This document shows, one piece after another, positions 50,681 through 60,265 of a stretch of DNA of 64,000 nt (position 1 is its first letter; each line of letters opens with the position of its first letter). The notes below the pieces were generated by a model. It made no database searches. It was not told the DNA's origin and worked only from the letters and a program-made list of their open reading frames with translations. The stretch spans positions 372,001 through 436,000 of the forward strand of contig NZ_MVAG01000128.1 in assembly GCF_002177115.1 (NCBI RefSeq). Reading direction: 5' to 3'. The translations under genes and the position numbers were made by a program. The DNA is from Chryseobacterium mucoviscidosis. GTDB lineage: Bacteria; Bacteroidota; Bacteroidia; Flavobacteriales; Weeksellaceae.

Positions 50681-53600
50681 TTAAAGGCATACCTGTTCTG
50701 CAATAGTAACTTTGTGCTGTTTGGCAGATACGAGTATGGATTTCGGATCTACTTCGATTAAAGACTGTGTCTGTAAAACATTATTTACCAATATACTGGT
50801 CTCCTCAACGTAGTCTACATAATGCAGTTGTTCCAGATAATTAATAAGCTGATTAACATTCAGTTTCACATTAAAATCAATATCTTTAGTGTCTGTAAAA
50901 GCCCAAGGCGATATGTACTTTTTGATGTCTTCGTCTAACTGTTTTGTGTAAAATGTTTCATCATACTGATCGAAGAATTTCACCTTTGTTTCTACCTTCG
51001 CTTCTTTATAATTCGGGTTGATTACCTGAGCGTTGATGTGCATGGTATTCAATTCATTTATATAATTCTGAATTCTGTTCAGCGTGGCTCTGCTTACTCT
51101 TGGCTGATAAATATCAAAAGCGTTTTTATTTTTAATATTAGGAACAACCATCAGCGTAACGTATCCGGGAGCGAGGTAAGACTTTTCTGAAGTATGATTC
51201 AGACATTTTACCTTGAAAACTTCCGGAAATTCCTGCAAAACGAGATGCTCGTAATCCCATTGTGTAACGGCTCTGTTTTTATGTCTCAGTCTTTCACTTA
51301 CTCTTCTGTAGAATTCTGTATCTGTTTCTTTATATTTTCCGTCGAATGAGTTATACGGCTGGCTCACAGATTTTACCTGCGGAACTCTGGTAATAAGTCT
51401 GGAAATCGTATTGGCTTCCAAACCGTTGTTTAAGTGAGACAGATCGTTGTTCTGATTCTGGAATGTTGCCAGAACTGCCTGTGTATATATTCCCTGAACT
51501 TTACAAACCGCATCGTAACTTCTTCCTGATCTTGCTCTTACCCAGATTAACTGATCTGTAAATCTTGTGTGATTCAAATTAATATCTTTTGGAATTTTGA
51601 ATTTTACAATTCCGGATTCCAGGAATTTTTTAGAATCATTCTGCAGCATAGAGTTTGAAAGATCAATCCATGTATTTCCGGAAAGGATGCTCCATTCGAT
51701 ATACTCTTTTTCTTCAAAAGTCTCAGCTAAAGGATTTTCGCTTCCTTCCAGCATCTGGATGAGAAGGGAAACCGTCATTTGCGGAACTGCTTCCAGACCG
51801 ATGTATAATTCGCCTCCTTTCTGATGTACCGGAACAATAGTTTTCGTATCGATTTCCTTTTCATACTGCCCGAAAGCATCTTCATGATACATCTGTACTT
51901 CTTCACTTTTCAGAAGTTCTCCTTCAGAATCTTTTCTTAAAGAATGGTATGCAGTTTCTGTTGCGCTGTAACTCAATTCGATATCTTCGGCAAAAGGAAT
52001 ATAAGGTTCGTTTGGAACTACTTTCAGTTTTTGAGGATCTGATAAAACAAGCGTATATAATTTAGGATACAAGTCCTGTAATAAAGATTTCTTCAGTTTT
52101 ACCCTGATCGCTTCGCCTGTACCAGCTTCATCACTGGCGCTTTTTACAGAAAATTGTGTCTGGTAAGCATTTCCATTCTTTTTAAATAAAGCAATATCAC
52201 TTTCCTGATTGTGCCAGATTTCTTTGTCTAACACCGCTGTATCGATCTTAAAATAATCGTCTCCTGATACAACTGACGAATTTTTCAAATTATTAAAATC
52301 CTGCTGACTGATATTTGTATCCGGTTCCATGATATACCCGCTGTATAAATCCTTTATGGAAGCCGGCGTGTTTTTCCAATTGATGGTAATGTCTGCAGTT
52401 TTCCATTTTTTAGAGAACATTTCAGGACATTTTATGTAAAAATTGGAACCTTTAATCGGCTGCGCAGTAAATGGATAATAGGATTTTTCGGAATTCAGTT
52501 CTCCATTGTCATTTTCAATCTGAAGAGATTTTATTCCTTTTACATCTACAGAAACTTCAATATTGTTGACCAATGCTTCTGAAAAAGCTTCATAGACTTC
52601 ATAATATTTCTTCCCTTCAATCATGAATCTGAGAACAGGAAAGCTGGTCTGGAAAGTTTCCTTCAAAACATCTTTATTGTATTTTACGATGGCAGGAAAA
52701 TCTTTAGGTAATGTTAAAGAAAAGGTTAAACGGTGTTTTTTATCACTTTTGGTTCCTATTTCTCCATTTTCAGTACATTGTAATGCAATGTCGGATAACC
52801 ATGCTTTTTCCCCGCTGCAAAGCACTTTGATGTTGTTCTGAAAGTCTTCTTTTTCAAGGGCTTTTAGTTTTTGAACAGAATTTGCTTTAAAGTCTATTTT
52901 CAGGGTAATTGTTCTGTCTCCTTCTTTTAAATCGAATAAAGATGATGCTACAGAAAATCCCAGTTTCGCTTTTGGAAGTTCTTTATAGATCGATTTGTCC
53001 GAAGCTGTTTCTTCAGCATTGTATCCGAACGGCCACCAATAGTTTCCGCCTTCCGGCAGTTTTTCGCCCATTCCGTCGGCAGAATTGGTAACCGGAGCCA
53101 TTTTAAGCTCTTGCTTTCCGCCGTCATTAAGAAGACTTTTAATTTCAACTACTTTTGCCTGATTGGCAATCAGTTCATTATTGGTTTTGTAGATCCGTTT
53201 TTTTCCTTCCGTATCTTTATCTCCGTCCAGAAGTGTTCCTTCCGGAATTCTTTCCTGAATGGCTTTTTTAGCCAATTCAAAAATCACATAGACTTTATCT
53301 TCTTTAGCATCATTTTTCTGAATCTGAAGGATCTCGTTATAGTAGAAATCCAGATGTCTTTTCGTTAAATTATTGAAAGCTTTTTTGGAAAAATCCAGCA
53401 ATTTCAGAAAGCAGACGAACAAAGTAAGATGCGGAGTCAGATTGCTGTCCTGTTCAAACTGGGAAATAAGATCTGTAACCTGTTTTTTCATACTTTTGTA
53501 CTCTACGCTTTCTCTGCGCGGAATAGCATTGGTATCATCACCAAAGAAAAAGTTTCCCCACTTCTTATCTGGTATTGCTGTATCAGCATCTTTTTCAAAA

Positions 53601-53755
53601 AAATTTACATGACTGGCAAAATTGTTTGCAAATAGCAGCCAATCGAACAGATCGAAGTCGTGCAATTCGAGTTTGCCGGGATCCAGATCCGCTAAAAAGC
53701 GCTGCATTTGTGATTTTCCTTCACGATAATGTGAAAATGTATCTGTTTTTTTCAT
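50681..53755 (-). CDS. Baseplate J-like protein, Pvc11/Afp11-like
   Basis: I use the ATG giving MKKTDTFSHYREGKSQMQRF (about 1024 residues); a TTG-started extension of 11 codons is not supported. The C-terminal quarter has the baseplate-J pattern: ETDTEFYRRVSERLRHKNRA, VTQWDYEHLVLQEFPEVFKV and PGYVTLMVVPN. The long N-terminal part is beta-rich. It builds wedges around the spike hub and connects to sheath initiation. It lies between the gp25-like and Pvc12-like genes, the canonical order. Confidence 0.87.
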   Translation of the reverse strand: MKKTDTFSHYREGKSQMQRFLADLDPGKLELHDFDLFDWLLFANNFASHVNFFEKDADTAIPDKKWGNFFFGDDTNAIPRRESVEYKSMKKQVTDLISQFEQDSNLTPHLTLFVCFLKLLDFSKKAFNNLTKRHLDFYYNEILQIQKNDAKEDKVYVIFELAKKAIQERIPEGTLLDGDKDTEGKKRIYKTNNELIANQAKVVEIKSLLNDGGKQELKMAPVTNSADGMGEKLPEGGNYWWPFGYNAEETASDKSIYKELPKAKLGFSVASSLFDLKEGDRTITLKIDFKANSVQKLKALEKEDFQNNIKVLCSGEKAWLSDIALQCTENGEIGTKSDKKHRLTFSLTLPKDFPAIVKYNKDVLKETFQTSFPVLRFMIEGKKYYEVYEAFSEALVNNIEVSVDVKGIKSLQIENDNGELNSEKSYYPFTAQPIKGSNFYIKCPEMFSKKWKTADITINWKNTPASIKDLYSGYIMEPDTNISQQDFNNLKNSSVVSGDDYFKIDTAVLDKEIWHNQESDIALFKKNGNAYQTQFSVKSASDEAGTGEAIRVKLKKSLLQDLYPKLYTLVLSDPQKLKVVPNEPYIPFAEDIELSYSATETAYHSLRKDSEGELLKSEEVQMYHEDAFGQYEKEIDTKTIVPVHQKGGELYIGLEAVPQMTVSLLIQMLEGSENPLAETFEEKEYIEWSILSGNTWIDLSNSMLQNDSKKFLESGIVKFKIPKDINLNHTRFTDQLIWVRARSGRSYDAVCKVQGIYTQAVLATFQNQNNDLSHLNNGLEANTISRLITRVPQVKSVSQPYNSFDGKYKETDTEFYRRVSERLRHKNRAVTQWDYEHLVLQEFPEVFKVKCLNHTSEKSYLAPGYVTLMVVPNIKNKNAFDIYQPRVSRATLNRIQNYINELNTMHINAQVINPNYKEAKVETKVKFFDQYDETFYTKQLDEDIKKYISPWAFTDTKDIDFNVKLNVNQLINYLEQLHYVDYVEETSILVNNVLQTQSLIEVDPKSILVSAKQHKVTIAEQVCL

Positions 53756-53844
53756 TTGTTTATATTTATATTCTATGGTCAGATGCAATACTTAATGTAA
53801 TGTTTCGGTAGTATTCAAAATGGTTACAGACATCCCGTAATTAT

Positions 53845-54255
53845 TTATATTTCAGTAGCTTCACCTTTATAGAAAGGGAAAACCATATTGCTTCTGGTAT
53901 TCGTATTCCTTACTTCGTAATCAATTTTTATCAACACTTCGCCTTCCAGTTCTTCCTGAGTATCGATGTCGATATTTAAAATGTTTATTCTCGGCTCGTG
54001 GTATAAAATGGCACGCTCGATAATTCCTTTCATCTGGGTAATCAGCGTTAAGTCCAAAGGTTTGAAAAGCATTTCCTGCAGGTCGCATCCGTAATCGGGG
54101 AACATGACGCGTTCTCCCGGTCTTGTGGAGAGTAAAATGATCAGACTGTTGTTGATGTCTTCCACATCTGTAGTCATTACCAGCTTTCCTTCAGTCTCAT
54201 TAAACTCAGGCGGGAAACTCCAGCCTATTCCTAAAAAATCTGTATTTATTTTCAT
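53845..54255 (-). CDS. gp25-like baseplate wedge protein, Pvc9/Afp9-like
   Basis: The chosen ATG gives MKINTDFLGIGWSFPPEFNE (136 residues), the usual start of this family; an upstream ATG ten codons earlier is less likely. GPW/gp25 hallmarks are LLSTRPGERVMFPDYGCDLQ and the EPRINILNIDID segment. These proteins, with an EPR-type core motif, trigger sheath assembly on the baseplate. Confidence 0.93.
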   Translation of the reverse strand: MKINTDFLGIGWSFPPEFNETEGKLVMTTDVEDINNSLIILLSTRPGERVMFPDYGCDLQEMLFKPLDLTLITQMKGIIERAILYHEPRINILNIDIDTQEELEGEVLIKIDYEVRNTNTRSNMVFPFYKGEATEI

Positions 54256-54368
54256 ACGTTCTTGTATTATATTTAATTGTAACATCTTGCATCTGTAACA
54301 TAGAGTTTTAGTTTTCTAACCGTTTTGTTATTGATGTTTTTACATTTTTTAATCTTGCAGGCTGTGTA

Positions 54369-54659
54369 TCATCCGCCTATTAAAACAGTAGCTTCACCCG
54401 CGCTTATTACGCCTCCGTGAGCGGTAGAATCTCCCATTCTTGCGGCTGGTTTTCCGCCGATCATTACGCTTGAAGATCCTGCTGCAATGGTATCGGGCGG
54501 ACCTGTGCATATCGCTTTGTCTCCTACTCTTGCTGCGGGTTTACCTCCTATAAGTACAGTAGGTTCTCCTGCCGGAATGATGGGTCCGCCAACGTGCGGG
54601 GTAGTTCCCGTTACCATTGGACAGGTATGCATATCTGTAATTCTTGCTGCCGGTTTCAT
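54369..54659 (-). CDS. PAAR-type spike tip, Pvc10/Afp10-like
   Basis: The 96-residue protein is a PAAR protein with glycine/proline-rich repeats (PAARITDMHTCP, GGPIIPAGEPTVLIGGKPAA, GGKPAARMGDSTAHGG). Conserved His and Cys residues (HTC, CTGPPD, AHGG) would bind a metal and sharpen the spike. It lies directly after the VgrG-like gene. No C-terminal effector extension is present. Confidence 0.95.
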   Translation of the reverse strand: MKPAARITDMHTCPMVTGTTPHVGGPIIPAGEPTVLIGGKPAARVGDKAICTGPPDTIAAGSSSVMIGGKPAARMGDSTAHGGVISAGEATVLIGG

Positions 54660-54661
54660 GA

Positions 54662-56407
54662 TTAATTGATTTTAACTTGAGATCCTTTTACGACGGTTAC
54701 TGCGCCTGATTTAAGCTCAGAACCGGAACTTCCTTCTGCTTTAAACTGTGCGGATGCTTTGATACCGATATTGGTTCCTTCCATCTTAATATCACCTTTT
54801 GCTTTGATCTTGATGTCTTTCCCACTTTCCATACTGATCCCGTCTTTATTGAGGGTAAGAGTATTCTTATGCTCGTCTTCTATTTTAATGACATCTGCAT
54901 CTTCGTCTACAGTTATTTTTTTGCCTTTTGGTGTTTCAAGGGTGTATGAAATTTTATCGTCATTAAAAATCATCTTCATTTTGCTGCGGGTGACAAATCC
55001 TTTTTCGTTGTTGTCATCGGAAGCTACAATAGGAGCCGGTTTTGCACTGCTGTTCAGCATTCCCAGAACAACTGCATCATTGGGATCATCATTAATAAAA
55101 CCAATGATTACCTCATCTCCGATTTCCGGTCTGAAGAATGATCCTCTGTTTTCTCCTGCATCAAGTGTGGCTATACGCGCCCAGATTCCCTCCTCTTCGT
55201 TATTGATAATCGGGATCTGCACCAGAATCCTGTCTTCTCCATCGGGATCGGATTCCAGTTGGGATACTTTCCCGATGTGCAGTCCACTGATGGAAGGAAT
55301 AATTCCTGAACCCGGCATTTCGCTTACATCGTACGTTTCTGAGAACCATGTCGGAGAAAGCCCGAATTGTGCATCAACCAACCAGTTTCCTTCCGCAATT
55401 TCGTGACGGACGCCTGTTACGTAAATTTTTCCGTTGAAACGGTTTCCTACGCCTTGCAGCATTAATGAAACTCCCGGTTTTACAGCCGGAATTCCCTGAA
55501 ATTTCACCCTTCCTCTGGTCTTTGCCAGTTGTTGGAAAGTTGCTTTCGCATCACTCCAGTCCTGAAGTTCACTCTGGGTAAGATTTCCGCCATGTTTAAG
55601 CTGCAGATCGTCTATTCCAAATACTTTCGCCAGATCATCCGGTGAAAGGTTTCCGTTAAGTTTTACTGCTGGATCCTGAGCTTCCACTTCTGTAAGTTCC
55701 TGATCGGTATAGCTCCATGTTTTGGCTGAAATTTTTTTGAACTGATCTCTTGCGTCTATTTCTCCGTCAAATTCATGCACCGAAGATCCGAAAATCACTG
55801 TTTCCACTTCTTTTTTACTGAAATCGGGTTTCGCTATTTTAACGGTTCCGTCTTCTACAAAACAAAGTTTTCCGTTTGCCTGTGCTCTGGTGAGCATAAA
55901 ATCCCAGTCGGAAGCTCTGTACTGAATCAATTCTTTATGTGAATTTAAGGTAGCCTGAACATCGGCAGTCAAACCGTTGTTACTGATGAGTTCTCCGATA
56001 ATATCGCTGTCTTTACTGTCGTAGAAATATTTACTTTTTCTGCCTAAAGTCATTTTCACCGCTTTATCTCTACATTCTATAATGAGGTAGGAGGAGCCGT
56101 TTCTCACTTTGATGTTGTGCTTTACAACAACTCCTTTAAAAATGCTTTCTTCATCCGAATGATAGCCTGCTGTAATTTCAATTTCTTTTCCGGGAATCAG
56201 AAGATCTTCATTACTTAGTTTAAAATCCTGTTCCGGTACGCTTCCATCCAAAATAACAATGCGGGCATAAGGAATTCTGTTTACTTCTTTTTCTACAACA
56301 ATACATTTTACCCCATATTTCCCGGGTAGCTCGGTACCTCCGGACATTACTTTAAAAGTGATCAGATCCGGATTTTTTGATGTTTTTATGTATCCGCTAT
56401 TGTTCAT
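54662..56407 (-). CDS. VgrG-like spike protein, Pvc8/Afp8-like
   Basis: The 581-residue protein has a phage late-control D/gp27-like hub (about residues 1 to 360), a gp5-type OB-fold (about 373 to 455; GKVSQLESDPDGEDRILVQI, EIGDEVIIGFIND) and a short beta-helix (about 475 to 581) with repeating DIKIKAKGDIKMEG and GSELKSGAVTVV units. It forms the trimeric spike beneath the tube. It starts four bases after the LysM gene and is followed two bases later by the PAAR gene. Confidence 0.95.
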   Translation of the reverse strand: MNNSGYIKTSKNPDLITFKVMSGGTELPGKYGVKCIVVEKEVNRIPYARIVILDGSVPEQDFKLSNEDLLIPGKEIEITAGYHSDEESIFKGVVVKHNIKVRNGSSYLIIECRDKAVKMTLGRKSKYFYDSKDSDIIGELISNNGLTADVQATLNSHKELIQYRASDWDFMLTRAQANGKLCFVEDGTVKIAKPDFSKKEVETVIFGSSVHEFDGEIDARDQFKKISAKTWSYTDQELTEVEAQDPAVKLNGNLSPDDLAKVFGIDDLQLKHGGNLTQSELQDWSDAKATFQQLAKTRGRVKFQGIPAVKPGVSLMLQGVGNRFNGKIYVTGVRHEIAEGNWLVDAQFGLSPTWFSETYDVSEMPGSGIIPSISGLHIGKVSQLESDPDGEDRILVQIPIINNEEEGIWARIATLDAGENRGSFFRPEIGDEVIIGFINDDPNDAVVLGMLNSSAKPAPIVASDDNNEKGFVTRSKMKMIFNDDKISYTLETPKGKKITVDEDADVIKIEDEHKNTLTLNKDGISMESGKDIKIKAKGDIKMEGTNIGIKASAQFKAEGSSGSELKSGAVTVVKGSQVKIN

Positions 56408-56408
56408 G

Positions 56409-57104
56409 TTATGCTATTTTTTCTATGGGTGGAAAGTAGAGTTCAGTTCCCGGTTTCAACTGTCTGAAATTGATGAGATTATTAACTTTAGCAACTTCAA
56501 GGTAATATTTGGAGTCTCCGTAGATTCTTTTAGTCATTAAGGGTAAAGTGTCTCCTGCTTTTACAGTTCTTTTGTGCGATAAATCTGGAGAACTTTTTTT
56601 GGCTTTTGCATTTGCTAGATCAATGTCTGTAGTACCTTTAAATTTTGCTTTTATTATCGCTCTTAAAGGATAACCTTCTGGAGAAAAAAGAGTAAAATCA
56701 ATACTGAAATCCAATAGGCTGCCTTCGAAATTAAGAATCCCCCATTTTATATTTAGTGTATAGGGTTTATGTATTTCACCATCATAAGTACCTGTTACTT
56801 TTAAGAAATTATCAAACTGTGTTGCAACATTTGTTTTTTTAGGTTTTTTATTAATTATTTTATTAATCAATGTATTACCTTTATTTTCTTCAGTAATTCC
56901 TGTTCCATCTAATAAAAATTCTAAATCGAATGTAGGAGATGAAATCCTATGAAATTTAATTTCTGTTTGAGGGCTTCCTAATGGAGATTCTTTATTCCAT
57001 TCGTTTTTATAGGACAAAGAGTATTTAGTCGGATTAATTAAAGCAACAAACTCTTGATCTGGTTTTTCCTTTGATGTTATTTTTATTTTATCTAACCCTG
57101 CCAT
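56409..57104 (-). CDS. LysM-containing tube-baseplate adaptor, Pvc7/Afp7-like
   Basis: The 231-residue protein starts MAGLDKIKITSKEKPDQEFV and contains YSLSYKNEWNKESPLGSPQT, typical of this family. A C-terminal LysM-like segment (TVKAGDTLPLMTKRIYGDSK ... NFRQLKPGTELYFPP) occupies about residues 180 to 228. It is related to phage gp53/LysM adaptors that lock the baseplate hub. Its ATG overlaps the stop of the DUF5908 gene. Confidence 0.92.
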   Translation of the reverse strand: MAGLDKIKITSKEKPDQEFVALINPTKYSLSYKNEWNKESPLGSPQTEIKFHRISSPTFDLEFLLDGTGITEENKGNTLINKIINKKPKKTNVATQFDNFLKVTGTYDGEIHKPYTLNIKWGILNFEGSLLDFSIDFTLFSPEGYPLRAIIKAKFKGTTDIDLANAKAKKSSPDLSHKRTVKAGDTLPLMTKRIYGDSKYYLEVAKVNNLINFRQLKPGTELYFPPIEKIA

Positions 57105-57265
57105 TATCTTTCTTTTTTACGTTGTTCAATATTTACTATCTGCTCTATGCTTTCACTCACTGCATGCATAATTTCAGCTTCATCTACTGATTGAGTAGTT
57201 GTCGTTGCAGCTGCTTTTTCGTCCACATTTATTTTAATGTGAAGCTCTTTTATTTCTATTGGCAT
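57104..57265 (-). CDS. DUF5908 small eCIS protein, Pvc6-like
   Basis: The 53-residue frame starts MPIEIKELHIKINVDEKAAA and ends IEQIVNIEQRKKER. MPIEIKELHIK is the usual start of DUF5908 proteins, which lie between tube and LysM genes in Bacteroidota eCIS loci. Its stop overlaps the next ATG (TAATG), supporting translation. Function unknown. Confidence 0.82.
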   Translation of the reverse strand: MPIEIKELHIKINVDEKAAATTTTQSVDEAEIMHAVSESIEQIVNIEQRKKER

Positions 57266-57334
57266 TTCGTTTATTTTTAATTAATTATTAATACGTAAAA
57301 AACTTAAAACCAATTATTTAACGTATTTATTTAA

Positions 57335-57451
57335 AAATCTAAGCACATAAAGCGTGTGTTCAGTCCTGTTATAGACCAATCCTTTATTTTTTATCTTAAA
57401 ATTTTTGCTGAATGTTATCCGAAAACTAACACACGGAAAGTGCTTAGATTT
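57335..57451. repeat. Long imperfect inverted repeat inside the eCIS operon
   Basis: Arms of about 26 bases (AAATCTAAGCAC ... GTGTGTTC at 57335-57361, and the inverse ending GTGCTTAGATTT at 57425-57451) bracket about 63 bases between the tube and DUF5908 genes. The transcript could form a strong hairpin. It may attenuate or stabilise messenger RNA, or be a small MITE-like insertion. Confidence 0.6.
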
Positions 57452-57461
57452 GATTTAGAAA

Positions 57462-57929
57462 TTACAAGCCTAAACTTGCTAACGATGAGGGTATTTTGAA
57501 ATATCTGTATTTCAGCTCTATTGTTTCAATGGCAAGCCTGCTTTCTTCTGCGTTGAATTCTGAAACGTTCCATTTTACCGGATAGGCTCCAACTACATTC
57601 CAGACCATTAACGGTGCTGTAGACTGAAGTCCTCCTGAAAGTGTAATGACAAGATCTCTGGGTTCAAACTCGAAGTTTTCCATTGCATTTCTGCACCAGC
57701 TTATTAATCCTGAACTTACAATCAGTCCACGCTTGAGAACTAAATTTTCATATTTCGGTCTCAGAGGAAGCTGATGAAGAAATCTGTTTTCGCCTCCTTC
57801 GGCATATTCTTCGACCTGAATTTCTGTAGATAAACCAGATATAGACTGAAATCTGGAGTCAATACCCTCTGTTGTCGAAATCCCGTTAACAATAAAAGAG
57901 AAACTGGTTGGAGGATATAAAAGAGCCAT
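57462..57929 (-). CDS. Tube protein of the second type, Pvc5/Afp5-like
   Basis: The 155-residue protein belongs to the T4-gp19-like tube family (YPPTSFSFIVNG, FQSISGLSTEIQVEEYAEGG, LVLKRGLI). It is divergent from the two 143-residue tubes. In Afp and PVC the homologous position encodes the tube-initiating or baseplate-proximal ring. It starts two bases after the stop of the preceding tube gene, so it is in the same operon. Confidence 0.92.
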   Translation of the reverse strand: MALLYPPTSFSFIVNGISTTEGIDSRFQSISGLSTEIQVEEYAEGGENRFLHQLPLRPKYENLVLKRGLIVSSGLISWCRNAMENFEFEPRDLVITLSGGLQSTAPLMVWNVVGAYPVKWNVSEFNAEESRLAIETIELKYRYFKIPSSLASLGL

Positions 57930-57931
57930 GA

Positions 57932-58363
57932 TTAGTTATGTTCAATAGTTAAACCTTCGTGCGCAATTTCCAGTGTTTCGATTGCTACCTCATTACCTTC
58001 AGCTTTCAGATCGGTTGACTGTAATTTCAATGGGAAGGCATTTTTCACTTTCCATGTTACGGAAGGTGCACCGTTTTCGTCTAAAAGAGAAATCGTAATG
58101 GATCTTCTTTCTACCGTGTTCATCTGAACGGTCTGCAGCCATTCGAAATAATCGTTATCGCCTTTGAAAGTTCCTCTTTTTAAAGTGATGTTTCCGAATT
58201 TTGCCATTCCCGGCATTTTGATCTTGCTGAAATCCGGACTTGCTCCCTGTCTGTATTCAATGATATCGCGCTCGATGCTTAATCCCGAAACTTCCTGAAA
58301 ACCGATGTTCGTTCCGCCCCAGTCTACTTCAAAGGAAAACTTTACTAATGGATATGTATTCAT
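57932..58363 (-). CDS. Inner-tube protein, Pvc1/Afp1-like, copy 2
   Basis: The 143-residue T4-gp19-like tube protein (YPLVKFSFEVDWGG, FQEVSGLSIERDIIEYRQGA, GNITLKRGTFKGDNDYFEWL) differs from copy 1 (59794-60225) by a single Ser/Ala change near residue 105. Identity at this level, including flanking DNA, indicates a recent duplication or gene conversion. It follows the 454-residue sheath. Confidence 0.95.
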   Translation of the reverse strand: MNTYPLVKFSFEVDWGGTNIGFQEVSGLSIERDIIEYRQGASPDFSKIKMPGMAKFGNITLKRGTFKGDNDYFEWLQTVQMNTVERRSITISLLDENGAPSVTWKVKNAFPLKLQSTDLKAEGNEVAIETLEIAHEGLTIEHN

Positions 58364-58403
58364 AATTGTCTTGATTTAATTTTGTTATTTGTTTGTTTAA
58401 TTT

Positions 58404-59768
58404 TTATGCTTCCTGCAGTTTGTGTGAGAAACGAAGAACAATAAATTCTGCCGGACGAACTGCCGCCATACCGATCTCCACGATCATTCTGCCTTCAAGG
58501 ATATCCTGTGCAGACATGGTTTTGTTTAAGCCAACGCTTACATAATAAGCTTCTTCCGGCTTGCTTCCTGCCAATGCTCCGTCCTGCCACTGCTGGTTCA
58601 GGAAGTTTTCGATCATGGTCTGTACGCGAACCCATGTATTGGCTGTGTTCGGTTCAAATACGAATCGTTCTGTTGCTTTTTTCACGGATTCTTCTACCAT
58701 GTTGAAGAATCTGCGTACTGAAATGTATCTCCATTCGTTGCTGTTGCCGTCAAGCGTTCTTGCGCCCCAAACCAATGTGCCTTTTCCTGTAAAAGATCTG
58801 ATAACGTTGATGGATTTTCCTGAAGCTGGATCTACATTAAGAGTCATCTGATCTTCGTGGGAAACTTTTACTGTAGGAGCCACTACATAACTAAGTCCAA
58901 CATTAGCAGGCGCTTTGAATACTCCGGAAGTGCTGTCTACTTTAGCATACACACCCGCAACTGCTGAGGACGGAGCCATTACTACTCTTTCAGACTCGAT
59001 TGCTGCTTTAGCTTTATTATACAGCTCTGTTCTGTTGGATTTTAGCCATTTTAAATTGTCTACATAGCCATTTGGAAGAGACAAAACATTTCCTGAGTCA
59101 TCTTTTTCTTCAAAACTTGTAATTTTAACATCTTCATCTTCAAAGCTATGCGTTAAAACAGTTTCCAATTTCGGATAATAAGCAGCTCCGTATTTTAAAC
59201 CTGTAGAAACCACTCCATCCCTGAAAGTAAGTTCATCTCCAAGAACGTCCATAATAACAAATCTGTCTTTCATTTCCTCTGCATGATCCAAAGCCAATCC
59301 ATACAAACCGTAAGCCTCTAATGCTGGTAAAGATTCTGCATCCGGGAAAACAATAAGCGTAGGCTCATCTTCTTTTTCAAGAGTCTTAAGTCCTGCTTCT
59401 AATTCGATTTTTGATACATCTGTAGGATATCCTGAAGCTACTCCAACAGAAACAATATAACATGGACCACCACCGTTTGCAAAGTACATTTGCATCGCAT
59501 GGTACATTTTGAATTTACCTAATTTAGTGGTATCAAAAGTGGTAGTGACGGTATTGTCTTTAACAGAAATTTTGATCTCTTTCCCTTCGTTTTTTGCTTT
59601 TCCGAAAAGATTTTCATATTCCAACAGCGAAGAGATTCTTGTCGGCTCATTTTTTGGTCCTTTTCCTGTATATCCGATGAAAGCAGGGATCGCTGTTTCT
59701 ACTTGTGCTACGGAAGGCGGAAATTTTGCCAGTTCCTCCACGTAAACACCTGGTGTTTTGTAATTCAT
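58404..59768 (-). CDS. Tail sheath protein, 454 residues, Pvc2/3/4-like
   Basis: It begins MNYKTPGVYVEELAKFPPSV, typical of eCIS/phage sheaths (TPGVYVEE), and ends with the conserved RPAEFIVLRFSHKLQEA. The C-terminal 175 residues or so are almost identical to the 549-residue sheath (SINVIRSFTGKGTLVWGART, WRYISVRRFFNMVEES), while the middle, surface-exposed region differs. It would polymerise around the tube and contract. It lacks the Ala-rich insertion of its neighbour. Confidence 0.95.
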   Translation of the reverse strand: MNYKTPGVYVEELAKFPPSVAQVETAIPAFIGYTGKGPKNEPTRISSLLEYENLFGKAKNEGKEIKISVKDNTVTTTFDTTKLGKFKMYHAMQMYFANGGGPCYIVSVGVASGYPTDVSKIELEAGLKTLEKEDEPTLIVFPDAESLPALEAYGLYGLALDHAEEMKDRFVIMDVLGDELTFRDGVVSTGLKYGAAYYPKLETVLTHSFEDEDVKITSFEEKDDSGNVLSLPNGYVDNLKWLKSNRTELYNKAKAAIESERVVMAPSSAVAGVYAKVDSTSGVFKAPANVGLSYVVAPTVKVSHEDQMTLNVDPASGKSINVIRSFTGKGTLVWGARTLDGNSNEWRYISVRRFFNMVEESVKKATERFVFEPNTANTWVRVQTMIENFLNQQWQDGALAGSKPEEAYYVSVGLNKTMSAQDILEGRMIVEIGMAAVRPAEFIVLRFSHKLQEA

Positions 59769-59793
59769 TTTGTTAAAAATTTAAAATTAATAT

Positions 59794-60225
59794 TTAGTTA
59801 TGTTCAATAGTTAAACCTTCGTGCGCAATTTCCAAAGTTTCGATTGCCACTTCATTACCTTCAGCTTTCAGATCGGTTGACTGTAATTTCAATGGGAAGG
59901 CATTTTTCACTTTCCATGTTACCGCAGGTGCGCCGTTTTCGTCTAAAAGAGAAATAGTGATCGATCTTCTCTCTACCGTGTTCATCTGAACCGTCTGCAA
60001 CCATTCGAAATAATCGTTATCACCTTTGAAAGTTCCTCTTTTTAAAGTGATATTTCCGAATTTTGCCATTCCCGGCATTTTGATCTTGCTGAAATCCGGA
60101 CTTGCGCCCTGTCTATATTCAATGATATCGCGCTCGATGCTTAATCCCGAAACTTCCTGAAAACCGATATTTGTTCCGCCCCAGTCTACTTCAAAGGAAA
60201 ACTTTACTAATGGATATGTATTCAT
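59794..60225 (-). CDS. Inner-tube protein, Pvc1/Afp1-like, copy 1
   Basis: The 143-residue tube protein differs in one residue from copy 2. The sheath-tube pair (60266-61915 then 59794-60225) has the same order and similar spacing as the following pair, so the two-gene unit was duplicated. Confidence 0.95.
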   Translation of the reverse strand: MNTYPLVKFSFEVDWGGTNIGFQEVSGLSIERDIIEYRQGASPDFSKIKMPGMAKFGNITLKRGTFKGDNDYFEWLQTVQMNTVERRSITISLLDENGAPAVTWKVKNAFPLKLQSTDLKAEGNEVAIETLEIAHEGLTIEHN

Positions 60226-60265
60226 AATTGTCTTGATTTAATTTTGTTATTTGTTTGTTTAATTT

